From an uncultured bacterium (GTDB taxonomy: Bacteria; Hydrogenedentota; Hydrogenedentia; Hydrogenedentales; SLHB01), in NCBI GenBank assembly GCA_937928585.1, contig CALEZK010000050.1:1-32113 (forward strand): a stretch of DNA of 32,113 nt, given 5' to 3'. The notes under the pieces were generated by a model, which saw only the letters and a list, made by a program, of their open reading frames with translations, was not told the DNA's origin and searched no databases. The translations under genes were made by a program, and so were the position numbers. Below are positions 24,112 to 31,978 of the stretch, piece after piece (position 1 is the stretch's first letter; every line of letters starts with the position of its first letter).

Positions 24112-25479
24112 ATGATGCAAGAGACGAATGCGCCAGGCGCAGCCGAACCAGAGCTTGAAGAACAAACCCTGATCGAACGAATCATGGCATGGGACTTGGT
24201 CTCCGCCGTGTTCCTGCTTGCGAGCGCTGCCACGGCACTGATCCTGGCGAATTCGCCCTGGCAAGAGTGGTACCACAACGTCTGGCACACCTATCACGGG
24301 ATCGCGTTCGGAGGCTTCGAAGTCAAACAGTCGGCCCACCATTGGATCAACGATGGGCTCATGGCCATCTTTTTCTTTGTTGTTGGTCTGGAAATTAAGC
24401 GCGAATTGTTGGTCGGAGAACTCGCCACTTTGCGCCGGGCATTGTTGCCCGCGGTCGCCGCTATCGGCGGAATGGTGACTCCAGCTCTCGTGTACGCCGC
24501 AGTAAATTGGGGTGAACCCAGCGTGCGGGGTTGGGGCATTCCAATGGCAACGGACATTGCGTTTGCAACGGGCTGTCTCGCGCTTCTCGGCAAACGCATC
24601 CTCCCTTCCATGAGCATTTTTCTTGTGGCGCTCGCCATCGTCGACGATTTGGGGTCGGTTGCAGTGATCGCAATTTTCTATACGCAACAGATCGATACGC
24701 AACCGCTGTTTACCGGTGCGTTTCTCATCATCATCTCCTTCGGATTGAACATGCTCGGCGTGCGGCGCACCTGGCCTTATGCGCTGATCGGCATCATCGT
24801 GTGGTGGGCGTTCTTGGAATCAGGCGTCCACGCCACCATCGCGGGAGTCCTGCTTGCGTTCACGATTCCCGCCACCGCGCGCTACGAGACACCAAAGTTC
24901 CAGGTCCGCATGCGCACCCTGCTCAGCAGATTTGTTGCGGCGGAAGATTACGCCCACGCGTATCAGGTGAACCATCGCCAGCAGGAATTGATTCGGCACA
25001 TGGTGCGCGAATGTCAGCACGTTGAAGCACCGCTGCAACGGATCGAGCACACGCTCTACCCGTTGTGCGTGCTGTTCATCCTGCCCCTGTTCGCGTTCGC
25101 AAACTCCGGCGTCACGCTTGCCCTTGGCGATTTCGGCTCCCTCTTGACGGAACGCGTGACACTCGGCGTGATCTTCGGCCTGCTCATCGGCAAGCAAATT
25201 GGCATTACCGGCGCCGCATGGATCGCTGTAAAACTCGGATTAGCGGACCTTCCAGCAGGCATGACTTGGCGCCACGTTTATGGCCTTAGCTGGATCGCGG
25301 CAATCGGCTTCACGATGGCGCTCTTTATCAGCGAGTTGGCCTTTGCCGCGGGGACTGGAGATGGCCCACGCCACATCGCGGAAGCCAAGATCGGCATATT
25401 CATAGCCAGCATTTCAGCGGGAGTCATTGGCCTGCTGATCCTGAGGGGTGCAAAGGCGCCTTCGCAGGCAACCGGCTGA
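24112..25479 (+). CDS. nhaA: Na+/H+ antiporter NhaA
   Basis: The 455-residue inner-membrane protein exchanges internal Na+ or Li+ for external protons. The ion-binding pair Asp178-Asp179 (VALAIVDDLGSVAVIAIFYT) and Asp148 (PMATDIAFATG) match E. coli Asp163/Asp164/Asp133. FFFVVGLEIKRELLVGEL and the final GFTMALFISELAF are also family blocks. It is longer than the E. coli protein because of a soluble loop after about residue 255 (ETPKFQVRMRTLLSRFVAAEDYAHAYQ...) seen in several bacterial NhaA proteins. AGGAA lies close to the ATG at 24112 and at better spacing to the ATG at 24115. The 5-base gap suggests co-transcription with the sulfatase-like gene. It ends 22 bases from the convergent sprT-like gene. 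Confidence 0.95.
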   Translation: MMQETNAPGAAEPELEEQTLIERIMAWDLVSAVFLLASAATALILANSPWQEWYHNVWHTYHGIAFGGFEVKQSAHHWINDGLMAIFFFVVGLEIKRELLVGELATLRRALLPAVAAIGGMVTPALVYAAVNWGEPSVRGWGIPMATDIAFATGCLALLGKRILPSMSIFLVALAIVDDLGSVAVIAIFYTQQIDTQPLFTGAFLIIISFGLNMLGVRRTWPYALIGIIVWWAFLESGVHATIAGVLLAFTIPATARYETPKFQVRMRTLLSRFVAAEDYAHAYQVNHRQQELIRHMVRECQHVEAPLQRIEHTLYPLCVLFILPLFAFANSGVTLALGDFGSLLTERVTLGVIFGLLIGKQIGITGAAWIAVKLGLADLPAGMTWRHVYGLSWIAAIGFTMALFISELAFAAGTGDGPRHIAEAKIGIFIASISAGVIGLLILRGAKAPSQATG

Positions 25480-25501
25480 GTTCACGCGAATCCGCAGTGA
25501 A

Positions 25502-26230
25502 TCAGGTGCGCAGCAATTTCTTCAAATTGGAGGCGTTCTTTTCCCACTTTGTCGCGCGCGCATAGTCTGGGTACGCGCGCTCCTGCGCCAGAAAGGCGCG
25601 GGTGTGGATTTTGCGCCGGCCTGTTTCACTTTCTTCGATGCCAAGATGGGCGTGGAGCATCTCGTGAAAAACGATGAACTTCACAAAATATGCTGGCACG
25701 AACGCCTGATCCAGCGCCGGATGAATGCGAATGAGATTCAGGTCGACGGTATAGCTTCCGAAGCGCATCGTGCGCTGGTAACGCCTGGTGCTGAAACCCG
25801 ACCGGCCCCACGTGATTGCCGCCGTTATCGTGCCGTCGAACTGTTCGCGGTTCACCGCGTCAAACATGGCTTGTAGATCGTGATGCAAGCCTGTCGTTTC
25901 GAGGTAAATTGTGCGCCGCGCCCGTTTGCGCATGCGATGCCGGTTTGCGCGAATATATGCGTCTATGATTCTTCCAGCGTCCGTTGATTTGGGCTTCTTG
26001 ATCCACGCCGCCACCGCCCGCACTACTGCTTCGTCCGCTTCCAGAAACATATGATGCAATCGTACTTGTCGGCCCTGAAACGTGCGTCCAGGAGTCATCG
26101 ACATCACCGTGCGCGAATTATCGGTGATCTGGAGACGGAGCGAGAAGCCGGTGAGGGTTTCCAGCTCGCGCACGAGTTGGTCCTCGCCACGCGGTTCGGG
26201 TGCTTCAGTTAGGGCAAGTTCGAGTTGCAT
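25502..26230 (-). CDS. SprT-like zinc metalloprotease domain protein
   Basis: The 242-residue cytoplasmic protein contains the zinc site FIVFHEMLHAHLG with HExxH at 189-193, followed by RRKIHTRAFLAQERAYPDYARATKWEKNASNLKKLL, where His209 is a plausible third ligand. Upstream lies a basic stretch (RANRHRMRKRARRTIYL) and a strand segment FGSYTVDLNLIRIHPALD. This pattern matches SprT-like predicted proteases, some of which clear DNA-protein crosslinks. That role is not shown here. I start at the ATG at 26230, 20 bases after the lptB stop; the longer frame to 26290 would overlap lptB. It is the last gene of the nadC-to-sprT run. Confidence 0.78.
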   Translation of the reverse strand: MQLELALTEAPEPRGEDQLVRELETLTGFSLRLQITDNSRTVMSMTPGRTFQGRQVRLHHMFLEADEAVVRAVAAWIKKPKSTDAGRIIDAYIRANRHRMRKRARRTIYLETTGLHHDLQAMFDAVNREQFDGTITAAITWGRSGFSTRRYQRTMRFGSYTVDLNLIRIHPALDQAFVPAYFVKFIVFHEMLHAHLGIEESETGRRKIHTRAFLAQERAYPDYARATKWEKNASNLKKLLRT

Positions 26231-26249
26231 GCCGTTGCACCATGCAAAG

Positions 26250-27002
26250 TCACATCTTGAATCGTTCGCCGAGATAAATACGCCGGGCAATTTCGCTGTT
26301 CGCGATTTCGTCGGGCGTGCCGGAAACCTGGATACGCCCTTCGTAAATGATGTAGGCGCGGTCGGTGATGTTCAGCGTTTCACGGACATTGTGATCGGTG
26401 ATGAGCACGCCAATCCCCGCGCTCTTCAGCGAATGCACGATGTCCTGCAGCTCGGATACGGCAATGGGATCGATCCCCGCAAAGGGCTCATCCAGCAAGA
26501 ACACCTTCGGCTGCGTCACGAGCGCGCGGCAGATTTCGGTGCGGCGCCGCTCGCCGCCGGACAGGGTGTAGGCCGGCGCGTTCGCCAGATGGGTGATGTT
26601 GAGATCTTTCATCAAAGCGTCCGCGCGCGCGTTTCGTTCGGCGCGCCGAAGCGGAAGGTATTCGAGCACAGCCATCAGATTTTGACGCACAGTCAGTTTA
26701 CGAAAAACCGAAGGCTCCTGCGGCAGGTACGCCATGCCGGCGCGCGCGCGACGATACATCGGATAGCGCGTGATGTCCGTGCCATCGAAGAAAATATGGC
26801 CCGTGCTTGGCCGCAGCATGCCCACGACCATACGGAACGTCGTCGTTTTTCCTGCGCCGTTCGGCCCCAGCAGTCCAACCACCTCGCCCGGCGCAAGCGC
26901 GATGCTCACATCGTTCACAACGGTCCGTCGCTTGAAACTTTTTACAAGCCCGTCGGCGCGCAACAGCATTTTTGTTTCCGGTATCGTTTGCGTCGCGCCC
27001 AT
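26250..27002 (-). CDS. lptB: LPS export ABC transporter ATP-binding protein LptB
   Basis: The 250-residue ATPase powers extraction of lipopolysaccharide from the inner membrane by LptB2FG. Walker A GPNGAGKTT (46-54), Q-loop AYLPQEPSVF, signature LSGGERRR, Walker B KVFLLDEPFAGIDP and H-loop TDHNVRETL are all present, and the LptB-type C-terminus SGTPDEIANSEIARRIYLGERFKM closes the protein. The ATG abuts the lptA stop (TAGATG), so translation is coupled. The permeases LptF and LptG are not in the window. Confidence 0.96.
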   Translation of the reverse strand: MGATQTIPETKMLLRADGLVKSFKRRTVVNDVSIALAPGEVVGLLGPNGAGKTTTFRMVVGMLRPSTGHIFFDGTDITRYPMYRRARAGMAYLPQEPSVFRKLTVRQNLMAVLEYLPLRRAERNARADALMKDLNITHLANAPAYTLSGGERRRTEICRALVTQPKVFLLDEPFAGIDPIAVSELQDIVHSLKSAGIGVLITDHNVRETLNITDRAYIIYEGRIQVSGTPDEIANSEIARRIYLGERFKM

Positions 27003-28367
27003 CTAGGGTTCTGCTTCCTGCTCGGGACTGTTCACGCGAATGCTCTTGGCCTTCAGGCCTTTTGACGAAATTTGTCCCGTCGTGATGTTATAGGAAAATT
27101 GTGTCGCCGTGGATTCTTTCACGTCGGGTGTGTTGATTGCCACGTCTCCGTCAAAGGTCAGCGTGTTGGATCCGAAGTCGAGCCCCGCCTTGTCGGAAGT
27201 CACGTTACGCTCGGGAGACTGCATGTCCACGCCGCCGGTCAATACGATTCGCCGCGGACGCGTCGCCTCGGCGCTCTCGTAATCGAATGTCATCTCTTGT
27301 GCGCTAATCGTCATGGGTTTTTCGGCTGGATCCGCGGAATGCATGACCAACTTGACCCCACCCCGCATCCAATTGAGTTTTTGCCCCGCCATCGACACCT
27401 GCGGCGCGGACTCTATGTCCATGCTGGTGTAGCTCTTGTCGGTGCCGGGCTCTTTCGGCTTCTCGGTGTCCTTTGCAACGCCGAGGTCAAGGCCCTTGGC
27501 GCGCACGTTTGTCATGAGGGTTTCGCCACCGTCCATTGCGTAATTCAGTGTGTCGGCATCGAAGCGTTTGATTTGCGGAAGTCCACCGTTCACGTTGCCC
27601 GAGAAGATGAGCTGTTTCTTGGCAAGGTCAAAATCGCCTTTATCCGCATTGATCGCGCCTTGGGGTCCGTCCACGCGTACGCTACCGCGAAGCGCGATCG
27701 CGGAGGGTTGACCGCCTGCCCAGGAGAATGTTGCTTCACCCGCATTCAGCACCAGCGGCTTGCCTTCGCCGCGCGGTTGCAGCGAAATCGACACGCCGCC
27801 CTGCATTTTCTTCACTTGCCCGGCACTCGACACGACGGTGCCGGCGCGGTCGATGTTCATGCTCGAGAATCCGCCTTCGGAAGTGCCGTCGCCCATCTTT
27901 ATACCGCGCGCGGTGAGTCCGCTCATTTCCGAATCGCCGCTTGCCATATCAAAGACGATGCGTTCGGCGGTGAACGAATCGATCGATTCGGATTTCCCCT
28001 GGACGTTGCCGGAGAAGACAAGATTGCTTTCGTTCAGGTTGAGGTCTGCGCGATTGGCGGTGATCAACCCCTGCGGGCCATCCACACTGACCCCGCCGTT
28101 GAGCTGTATTCCGCCCGGCTTGGATGCGTCGTCGCCCCACAGAAAGGTTACGTCCTGGGCGCGCAGCACCATCGGCTTTGCTGCCGGATCCGCGGCGCGC
28201 AGCGCAATCTCGACGCCGCCGGTGATTTTGCGAAGTTGGCCATCGACAAACTCGCCTTGGCCGCCCCGGGTGATATCGACAAAATCGAAAGAGGTCGCCG
28301 CTTCCTGGGCATGGACAGCCATCGAGAGGATACACAGGCCCAGCCAACGTGTCATGCGCGTTCGCAT
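27003..28367 (-). CDS. lptA: LptA/OstA-like periplasmic protein with three tandem modules
   Basis: The 454-residue protein has a signal peptide (cleavage near VHA-QE at 20) and three homologous segments of about 118 residues at about 40-158, 181-295 and 326-444. Each repeats the pattern K-x-x-GGV, then a metal-poor beta-strand series, GPQG or a related turn (VDGPQG at 95 and 232, MQSPER at 382), F(S/D)G(N/D)V (118, 255, 405) and (R/K)G(I/L) near the end. Typical LptA is about 180 residues with one jellyroll. Position between lptC-like and lptB genes supports a role in carrying LPS across the periplasm. The start at 28367 shares one base with the lptC-like stop (TAATG). Confidence 0.8.
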   Translation of the reverse strand: MRTRMTRWLGLCILSMAVHAQEAATSFDFVDITRGGQGEFVDGQLRKITGGVEIALRAADPAAKPMVLRAQDVTFLWGDDASKPGGIQLNGGVSVDGPQGLITANRADLNLNESNLVFSGNVQGKSESIDSFTAERIVFDMASGDSEMSGLTARGIKMGDGTSEGGFSSMNIDRAGTVVSSAGQVKKMQGGVSISLQPRGEGKPLVLNAGEATFSWAGGQPSAIALRGSVRVDGPQGAINADKGDFDLAKKQLIFSGNVNGGLPQIKRFDADTLNYAMDGGETLMTNVRAKGLDLGVAKDTEKPKEPGTDKSYTSMDIESAPQVSMAGQKLNWMRGGVKLVMHSADPAEKPMTISAQEMTFDYESAEATRPRRIVLTGGVDMQSPERNVTSDKAGLDFGSNTLTFDGDVAINTPDVKESTATQFSYNITTGQISSKGLKAKSIRVNSPEQEAEP

Positions 28368-28975
28368 TACTCGGCTTGCGCCCCTTTCATGCTGACCGTG
28401 CCGGAGAGATCGCGAAGCAACAGCGTCTTCGTGCCAGCCTGATACTCCATGCTTGCCGCTTCCAATCGTGTATCACCATCCGTCACCACCACGGGATTCT
28501 GCGATGCCGCAGTTCGTGTCTCGTTTGTCCAGGTCATGTCGGTAAGTTCAACGCGTTGCGTCCCAAACGTCACGCTAACACCGCCGGCCAGCGAGGCCGT
28601 TTTTGTGTTGTTGTCGAAACGACCCGTGCCCGCGACAAAGGTCGTTTCCGATCCATCCTCGCCAAAGGCAACCGCAGTGGCCTGTTCGACGATCCAGACG
28701 TTGTCTTCCGTCATCGAAAGTTTGGGCGCGCGCAGTTCGAAAGTCGCGGTCGCAGGCTGGTCGGACTCCAACACGTTCTCGAAAAAGCGCAGGGTGGTGC
28801 TACCGGAAGTGGCAAAGTTTTCCTCCGCCGGGGGTGGCGCCGGCGCGGCCGTCTCCGCGGCGGGTGCCATCGCCTCCTGCACTGGCGCGGGTGCCTGGTG
28901 CGGTTCCGCAGCGGGTTCCGAAGTTGGAGAACAGCTTGCCGCGATTAACGCGGCGATCACTAGAAGTCGTTTCAT
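28367..28975 (-). CDS. LptC-like LPS-export lipoprotein
   Basis: The 202-residue protein begins MKRLLVIAALIAASCSPTSEP with lipobox AASC (Cys at 15), then a Pro/Ala-rich linker to about residue 55. The remainder (FELRAPKLSMTEDNVWIVEQATAVAF, GTGRFDNNTKTASLAGGVSVTFGTQRVELTDMTW, LEAASMEYQAGTKTLLL) is a beta-rich OstA/LptC-type fold. E. coli LptC is anchored by an N-terminal helix; here a lipid anchor appears to replace it. It is placed directly before lptA and lptB. Its ATG overlaps the coaX stop by four bases (ATGA). The assignment rests on fold pattern and position, so LptC-like is safer than LptC. Confidence 0.7.
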   Translation of the reverse strand: MKRLLVIAALIAASCSPTSEPAAEPHQAPAPVQEAMAPAAETAAPAPPPAEENFATSGSTTLRFFENVLESDQPATATFELRAPKLSMTEDNVWIVEQATAVAFGEDGSETTFVAGTGRFDNNTKTASLAGGVSVTFGTQRVELTDMTWTNETRTAASQNPVVVTDGDTRLEAASMEYQAGTKTLLLRDLSGTVSMKGAQAE

Positions 28976-29748
28976 ACCGTGCTCTTTTCGTTCTTGACGA
29001 AAACCGCGCGCAAACCCTTCAACGTGAGCAAGGGATCGATGTGATCGATTCTTTTGCAGAGCGGTCCGATCAGCGGCGCGAATCCGCCTGTCGCGATTAC
29101 CGTCGGCGTAGCGCGCATTTCCGCGCCAATGCGACCGATCAATCCATCAACCATTTCCGCGGGGCCAAATGTCAGTCCGGCGCGAATGTGAGAGACGGTA
29201 TTCTTGCCTATAACATGTTCGGGCACTGCGATTTCCACGCGCGCAAGCTTTGCGCACCGCTCGAAGAGTGCATCGGCCGATATTTGAATGCCCGGCGCAA
29301 TCAAACCGCCGAGGTATTCCGCGTTCTCGGAGATTACCTCAAACTTTGTCGCCGTACCGAGATCTACAACAATCAATGGTCCGCCATAGGCCTCCGCCGC
29401 CGCAACGCTGTTTACAATGCGGTCTGCGCCGACTTCCTTTGGGTTCTCCACCTTGATCGTGATGCCGGTGCGTACGCCGGGCACAACAAACAAGGGTGTA
29501 AGTTGAAAAATACTCGCGCACATCACTTCGATCATGGGGTTTACGGGAGGCACCACGCTCGCGATGCAGACGCCGGTTATTGCGCGCGGCGAGATGCCTT
29601 CCTGCGCGAGCAAGCCCGTGAGCATCACGCGCAGTTCATCGGTCGTGCGCGCGGATGTCGTCACAAGCCGCCAATTCGCGATAAGCGAGTCCCCGTTGAA
29701 CAATCCGAACTTCGTGTGCGAATTGCCCACGTCCATCACGAGCAGCAT
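28972..29748 (-). CDS. coaX: Type III pantothenate kinase
   Basis: The 258-residue cytoplasmic enzyme phosphorylates pantothenate, the first step of CoA synthesis. It is the acetate-kinase-fold type III form, not feedback-inhibited by CoA in characterised cases. The motifs are DVGNSHTKFGLF at the N-terminus, ENPKEVGADRIVNSVAA in the middle, VVDLGTATKFEVI and the C-terminal ATGGFAPLI. The start is an ATG 3 bases after the birA stop, and its own stop overlaps the lptC-like start. Confidence 0.95.
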   Translation of the reverse strand: MLLVMDVGNSHTKFGLFNGDSLIANWRLVTTSARTTDELRVMLTGLLAQEGISPRAITGVCIASVVPPVNPMIEVMCASIFQLTPLFVVPGVRTGITIKVENPKEVGADRIVNSVAAAEAYGGPLIVVDLGTATKFEVISENAEYLGGLIAPGIQISADALFERCAKLARVEIAVPEHVIGKNTVSHIRAGLTFGPAEMVDGLIGRIGAEMRATPTVIATGGFAPLIGPLCKRIDHIDPLLTLKGLRAVFVKNEKSTV

Positions 29749-29751
29749 GCG

Positions 29752-30492
29752 CTAGGCCCCTTCCAGCTCAATCGGTTCGCCAAAGAGAACGCGGCGCAAT
29801 CCTTCCGAGGTTTCCATGATCAGCGCGCCGTCCGTGTCTATCGCATGCACGACCCCCGTGAGACCGCCTGCGCGCATGCGGCGCCCGGCCAGGGCGCACG
29901 CGTCGGACCACTCTCGAAAAACTTCCGCCAAACCGCCAGAGCGAATCACCATAATGCGTTCGTCGAGACGGGTCAAAACGTCGCGTAACAACACTCCCCG
30001 ATCACACTGCGCGCCGGTTGCCGCTTCAATCGAGGTGGCACGCCCGTGCAGCGGCTCGGGGAAATCGGTCTCCGCATGGTGCACATTAATTCCGATGCCC
30101 AGCGCCGTGCGGCCCTTGCGCGTCTCGATCAGTACGCCGCAAAACTTTTTACCGTCAAGCAATACGTCGTTTGGCCATTTGATCGTGGCGCGAGCGAATG
30201 GCGCGATGGCGTCGCGCACCGCAAGTGGCGCGGCGAACGCGAGACCTTCGATAGGCTGCTCGAATGCCACACTGAACCAGAGCCCTTTTCCGGGTTCGCT
30301 GTGCCAGGTGCGCCCATGACGCCCGCGACCGGCGGTCTGGGAGTCGGCAACGATTACGGTGCCTTCCCCGCCCAGGCGTAGAGCGCAATCGCTTGTGGAA
30401 CCGATACTTTCGTATACGAGTACGCGCGAGCCGACGATGTGCGTCACCAGCGGCGTCGCGAGGAGCACCGGCCGTGTGGCAGTCTCAGGCAT
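29752..30492 (-). CDS. birA: Biotin--[acetyl-CoA-carboxylase] ligase, no DNA-binding domain
   Basis: The 246-residue enzyme attaches biotin to the carrier protein of biotin-dependent carboxylases through biotinyl-AMP. The catalytic core shows ESIGSTSDCAL, SQTAGRGRHGRTWHSEPGKGLWFSV and the lysine motif KWPNDVLLDGKKFCGVLIE, followed by the small C-terminal SH3-like domain. The N-terminal helix-turn-helix that makes E. coli BirA a repressor is missing, so this one should be a ligase only. The ATG overlaps the nadC stop by eight bases. It sits between nadC and coaX, grouping NAD, biotin and CoA steps. Confidence 0.95.
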   Translation of the reverse strand: MPETATRPVLLATPLVTHIVGSRVLVYESIGSTSDCALRLGGEGTVIVADSQTAGRGRHGRTWHSEPGKGLWFSVAFEQPIEGLAFAAPLAVRDAIAPFARATIKWPNDVLLDGKKFCGVLIETRKGRTALGIGINVHHAETDFPEPLHGRATSIEAATGAQCDRGVLLRDVLTRLDERIMVIRSGGLAEVFREWSDACALAGRRMRAGGLTGVVHAIDTDGALIMETSEGLRRVLFGEPIELEGA

Positions 30493-31318
30493 TGGCGATC
30501 TCCAGCGAAAGATCGACCGCCGGCGCGGAATGCGTCAATGACCCCGCGGAAATCAGATCGACGCCCGTTTCGGCGATGGCGCGAATGCGATCCGTTGAGA
30601 CATTGCCGCTGGCTTCGAGCAGCACGCCCGAACCGCGCGCGCGCTGGACCGCTTCACGCATCATGTCCAACGGCATATTGTCGAGCATAATCACGTCCGC
30701 GCCGGACTTTAGCGCTTCGTCCAATTCAGCCAGGTTCGTCACTTCAATTTCGATCTTGTGCAAATGATGCACATGGTGGCGCGCGCGGCCAATGGCATCC
30801 GCTACGCCACCCGCGGCCGTGATGTGGTTTTCCTTAATCAGCACGCCGTCGAAGAGCGCGAACCTATGGTTGGTGCCGCCCCCGTCGCGCACGGCCTGTT
30901 TTTCCAGCGCGCGCAACAACGGCGTTGTCTTGCGCGTGTCACACACGCGCACCGGTAAACCGGTCACTTCGGCGACCATCGCGGCAGTTTGCGTTGCAAT
31001 GCCTGCCAGCCGCTGCACGAAGTTGAGCGCGACGCGCTCGCCGGATAATACGGCGCGAGTGGCGCCGGTAAATGATGCAATTTCATCGCCTTTGGCGAAT
31101 CGCGCGCCATCCGCCATCGATTTCCAGTCGGAAACGCGCGCGTCCAATGTGTCAAACACCGCGCGAAATACGCCGATGCCGCTCAAAACGCCCGGCTGCT
31201 TCGCCAACAGGCGCGCACGGCAGCGGGCATCGGCGGCGACCGTCGCTTCCGTCGTCACATCGCCAAAGCCGACATCTTCGCGTAGCGCAGCCTGAATTAT
31301 GTCGTGAAGGTCCAGCAC
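30485..31318 (-). CDS. nadC: Nicotinate-nucleotide pyrophosphorylase (quinolinate phosphoribosyltransferase)
   Basis: The 277-residue enzyme converts quinolinate and PRPP to nicotinate mononucleotide in de novo NAD synthesis. Family blocks are LREDVGFGDVTTEA, GERVALNFVQRLAGIAT, DTRKTTPLLRALEKQAVRDGGGTNHR, LIKENHI, EIEVTNLAELDEAL, DVIMLDNMPLDMM, EASGNVS and TGVDLISAGSLTHSAPAVDLSL. The start is GTG at 31318 with only a weak ribosome site; no better start is near. It is the first gene of the apparent seven-gene operon running down to the SprT-like gene. nadA and nadB are not in the window. Confidence 0.94.
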   Translation of the reverse strand: MLDLHDIIQAALREDVGFGDVTTEATVAADARCRARLLAKQPGVLSGIGVFRAVFDTLDARVSDWKSMADGARFAKGDEIASFTGATRAVLSGERVALNFVQRLAGIATQTAAMVAEVTGLPVRVCDTRKTTPLLRALEKQAVRDGGGTNHRFALFDGVLIKENHITAAGGVADAIGRARHHVHHLHKIEIEVTNLAELDEALKSGADVIMLDNMPLDMMREAVQRARGSGVLLEASGNVSTDRIRAIAETGVDLISAGSLTHSAPAVDLSLEIANA

Positions 31319-31941
31319 AAACAGTTACCAAGTTTTCGTGAAAATGAGAAACGCCGCAAAGTCGTTAGGATACCATTCAAGGAGCTTCCATTGCGATTCC
31401 AGAACGGGTCACCACGGGATGAGCCCAATCTGGGAGTCGCGAAGGCTTGGATGACCCTGCTGAGATCGTCCGCGCCGCCGGTGGGGTAGACGTGGCTGTC
31501 AACGGCCCAAGCGGGAACTACGGAAACGATAAGCAATAAACAATAAATCGTTGGCTGTCTTTAGCTTCTCCCTCTATAAATTAGGTCAGGCTGTTGCACT
31601 GTGGGGTGGAGACTCCGGGCTGATTTCGCGAAACGAAGGGTATTTTATGGTTGTGCAGGGGTGGCTGTTAAACGAATTAAGAATTTGCCAAGTCTTTGGC
31701 CAGGTTTGAGTTGGGTGATTTGATGATCGACGGAGCTGTGTCTGAATTGCCCGTGATTTGCATTATTTTGGGTCGAAATTGATCGCGTTTTGGAGCTGAA
31801 AGACCGTTAATTCGGCGTAAGAGGCGCGAAAATGATCGTGAAAAGTTCATTTTAGGATCCGATGTAGGGGCGAAATGTTGTGGAGATTTGGGGAGTGGTT
31901 CCGTTGGAGAAACTGGGCCGTCTGCGGTTGATAGCGGGGGT
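31319..31941. other. Gene-less stretch upstream of nadC
   Basis: About 620 bases hold no gene I can support. The nadC promoter should lie in the first part, but no good -35/-10 pair stands out. At 31340-31540 both strands stay open for about 60-80 codons (plus EKRRKVVRIPFKE, minus DSHVYPTGGADDL), without a start or domain; this might be decayed or dispersed repeat DNA. From about 31550 the composition is more AT-rich than the coding DNA. Confidence 0.55.
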
Positions 31942-31978
31942 GGGGACAGCCACCCGCGAAGCGCGGGTGACAGTCCCC
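31942..31978. repeat. REP-like palindromic element
   Basis: The 17-base arms at 31942-31958 (GGGGACAGCCACCCGCG) and 31962-31978 pair at 15 of 17 positions around an AAG loop. A second partial copy of the right arm, CGTGGGTGACAGTTCCC, lies at 31985-32001 and matches 15 of 17 bases. Paired or clustered GC-rich palindromes of this kind outside genes are typical of REP/BIME elements. It sits in gene-less DNA, far from any stop codon in the window. Confidence 0.7.

Noticed and set aside
27072..28442. 456-codon open frame on the plus strand
   Set aside because: It is antisense to lptA and the end of lptC, has no family-like motifs and is rich in His, Arg and Cys; it is a coding shadow of GC-rich DNA.
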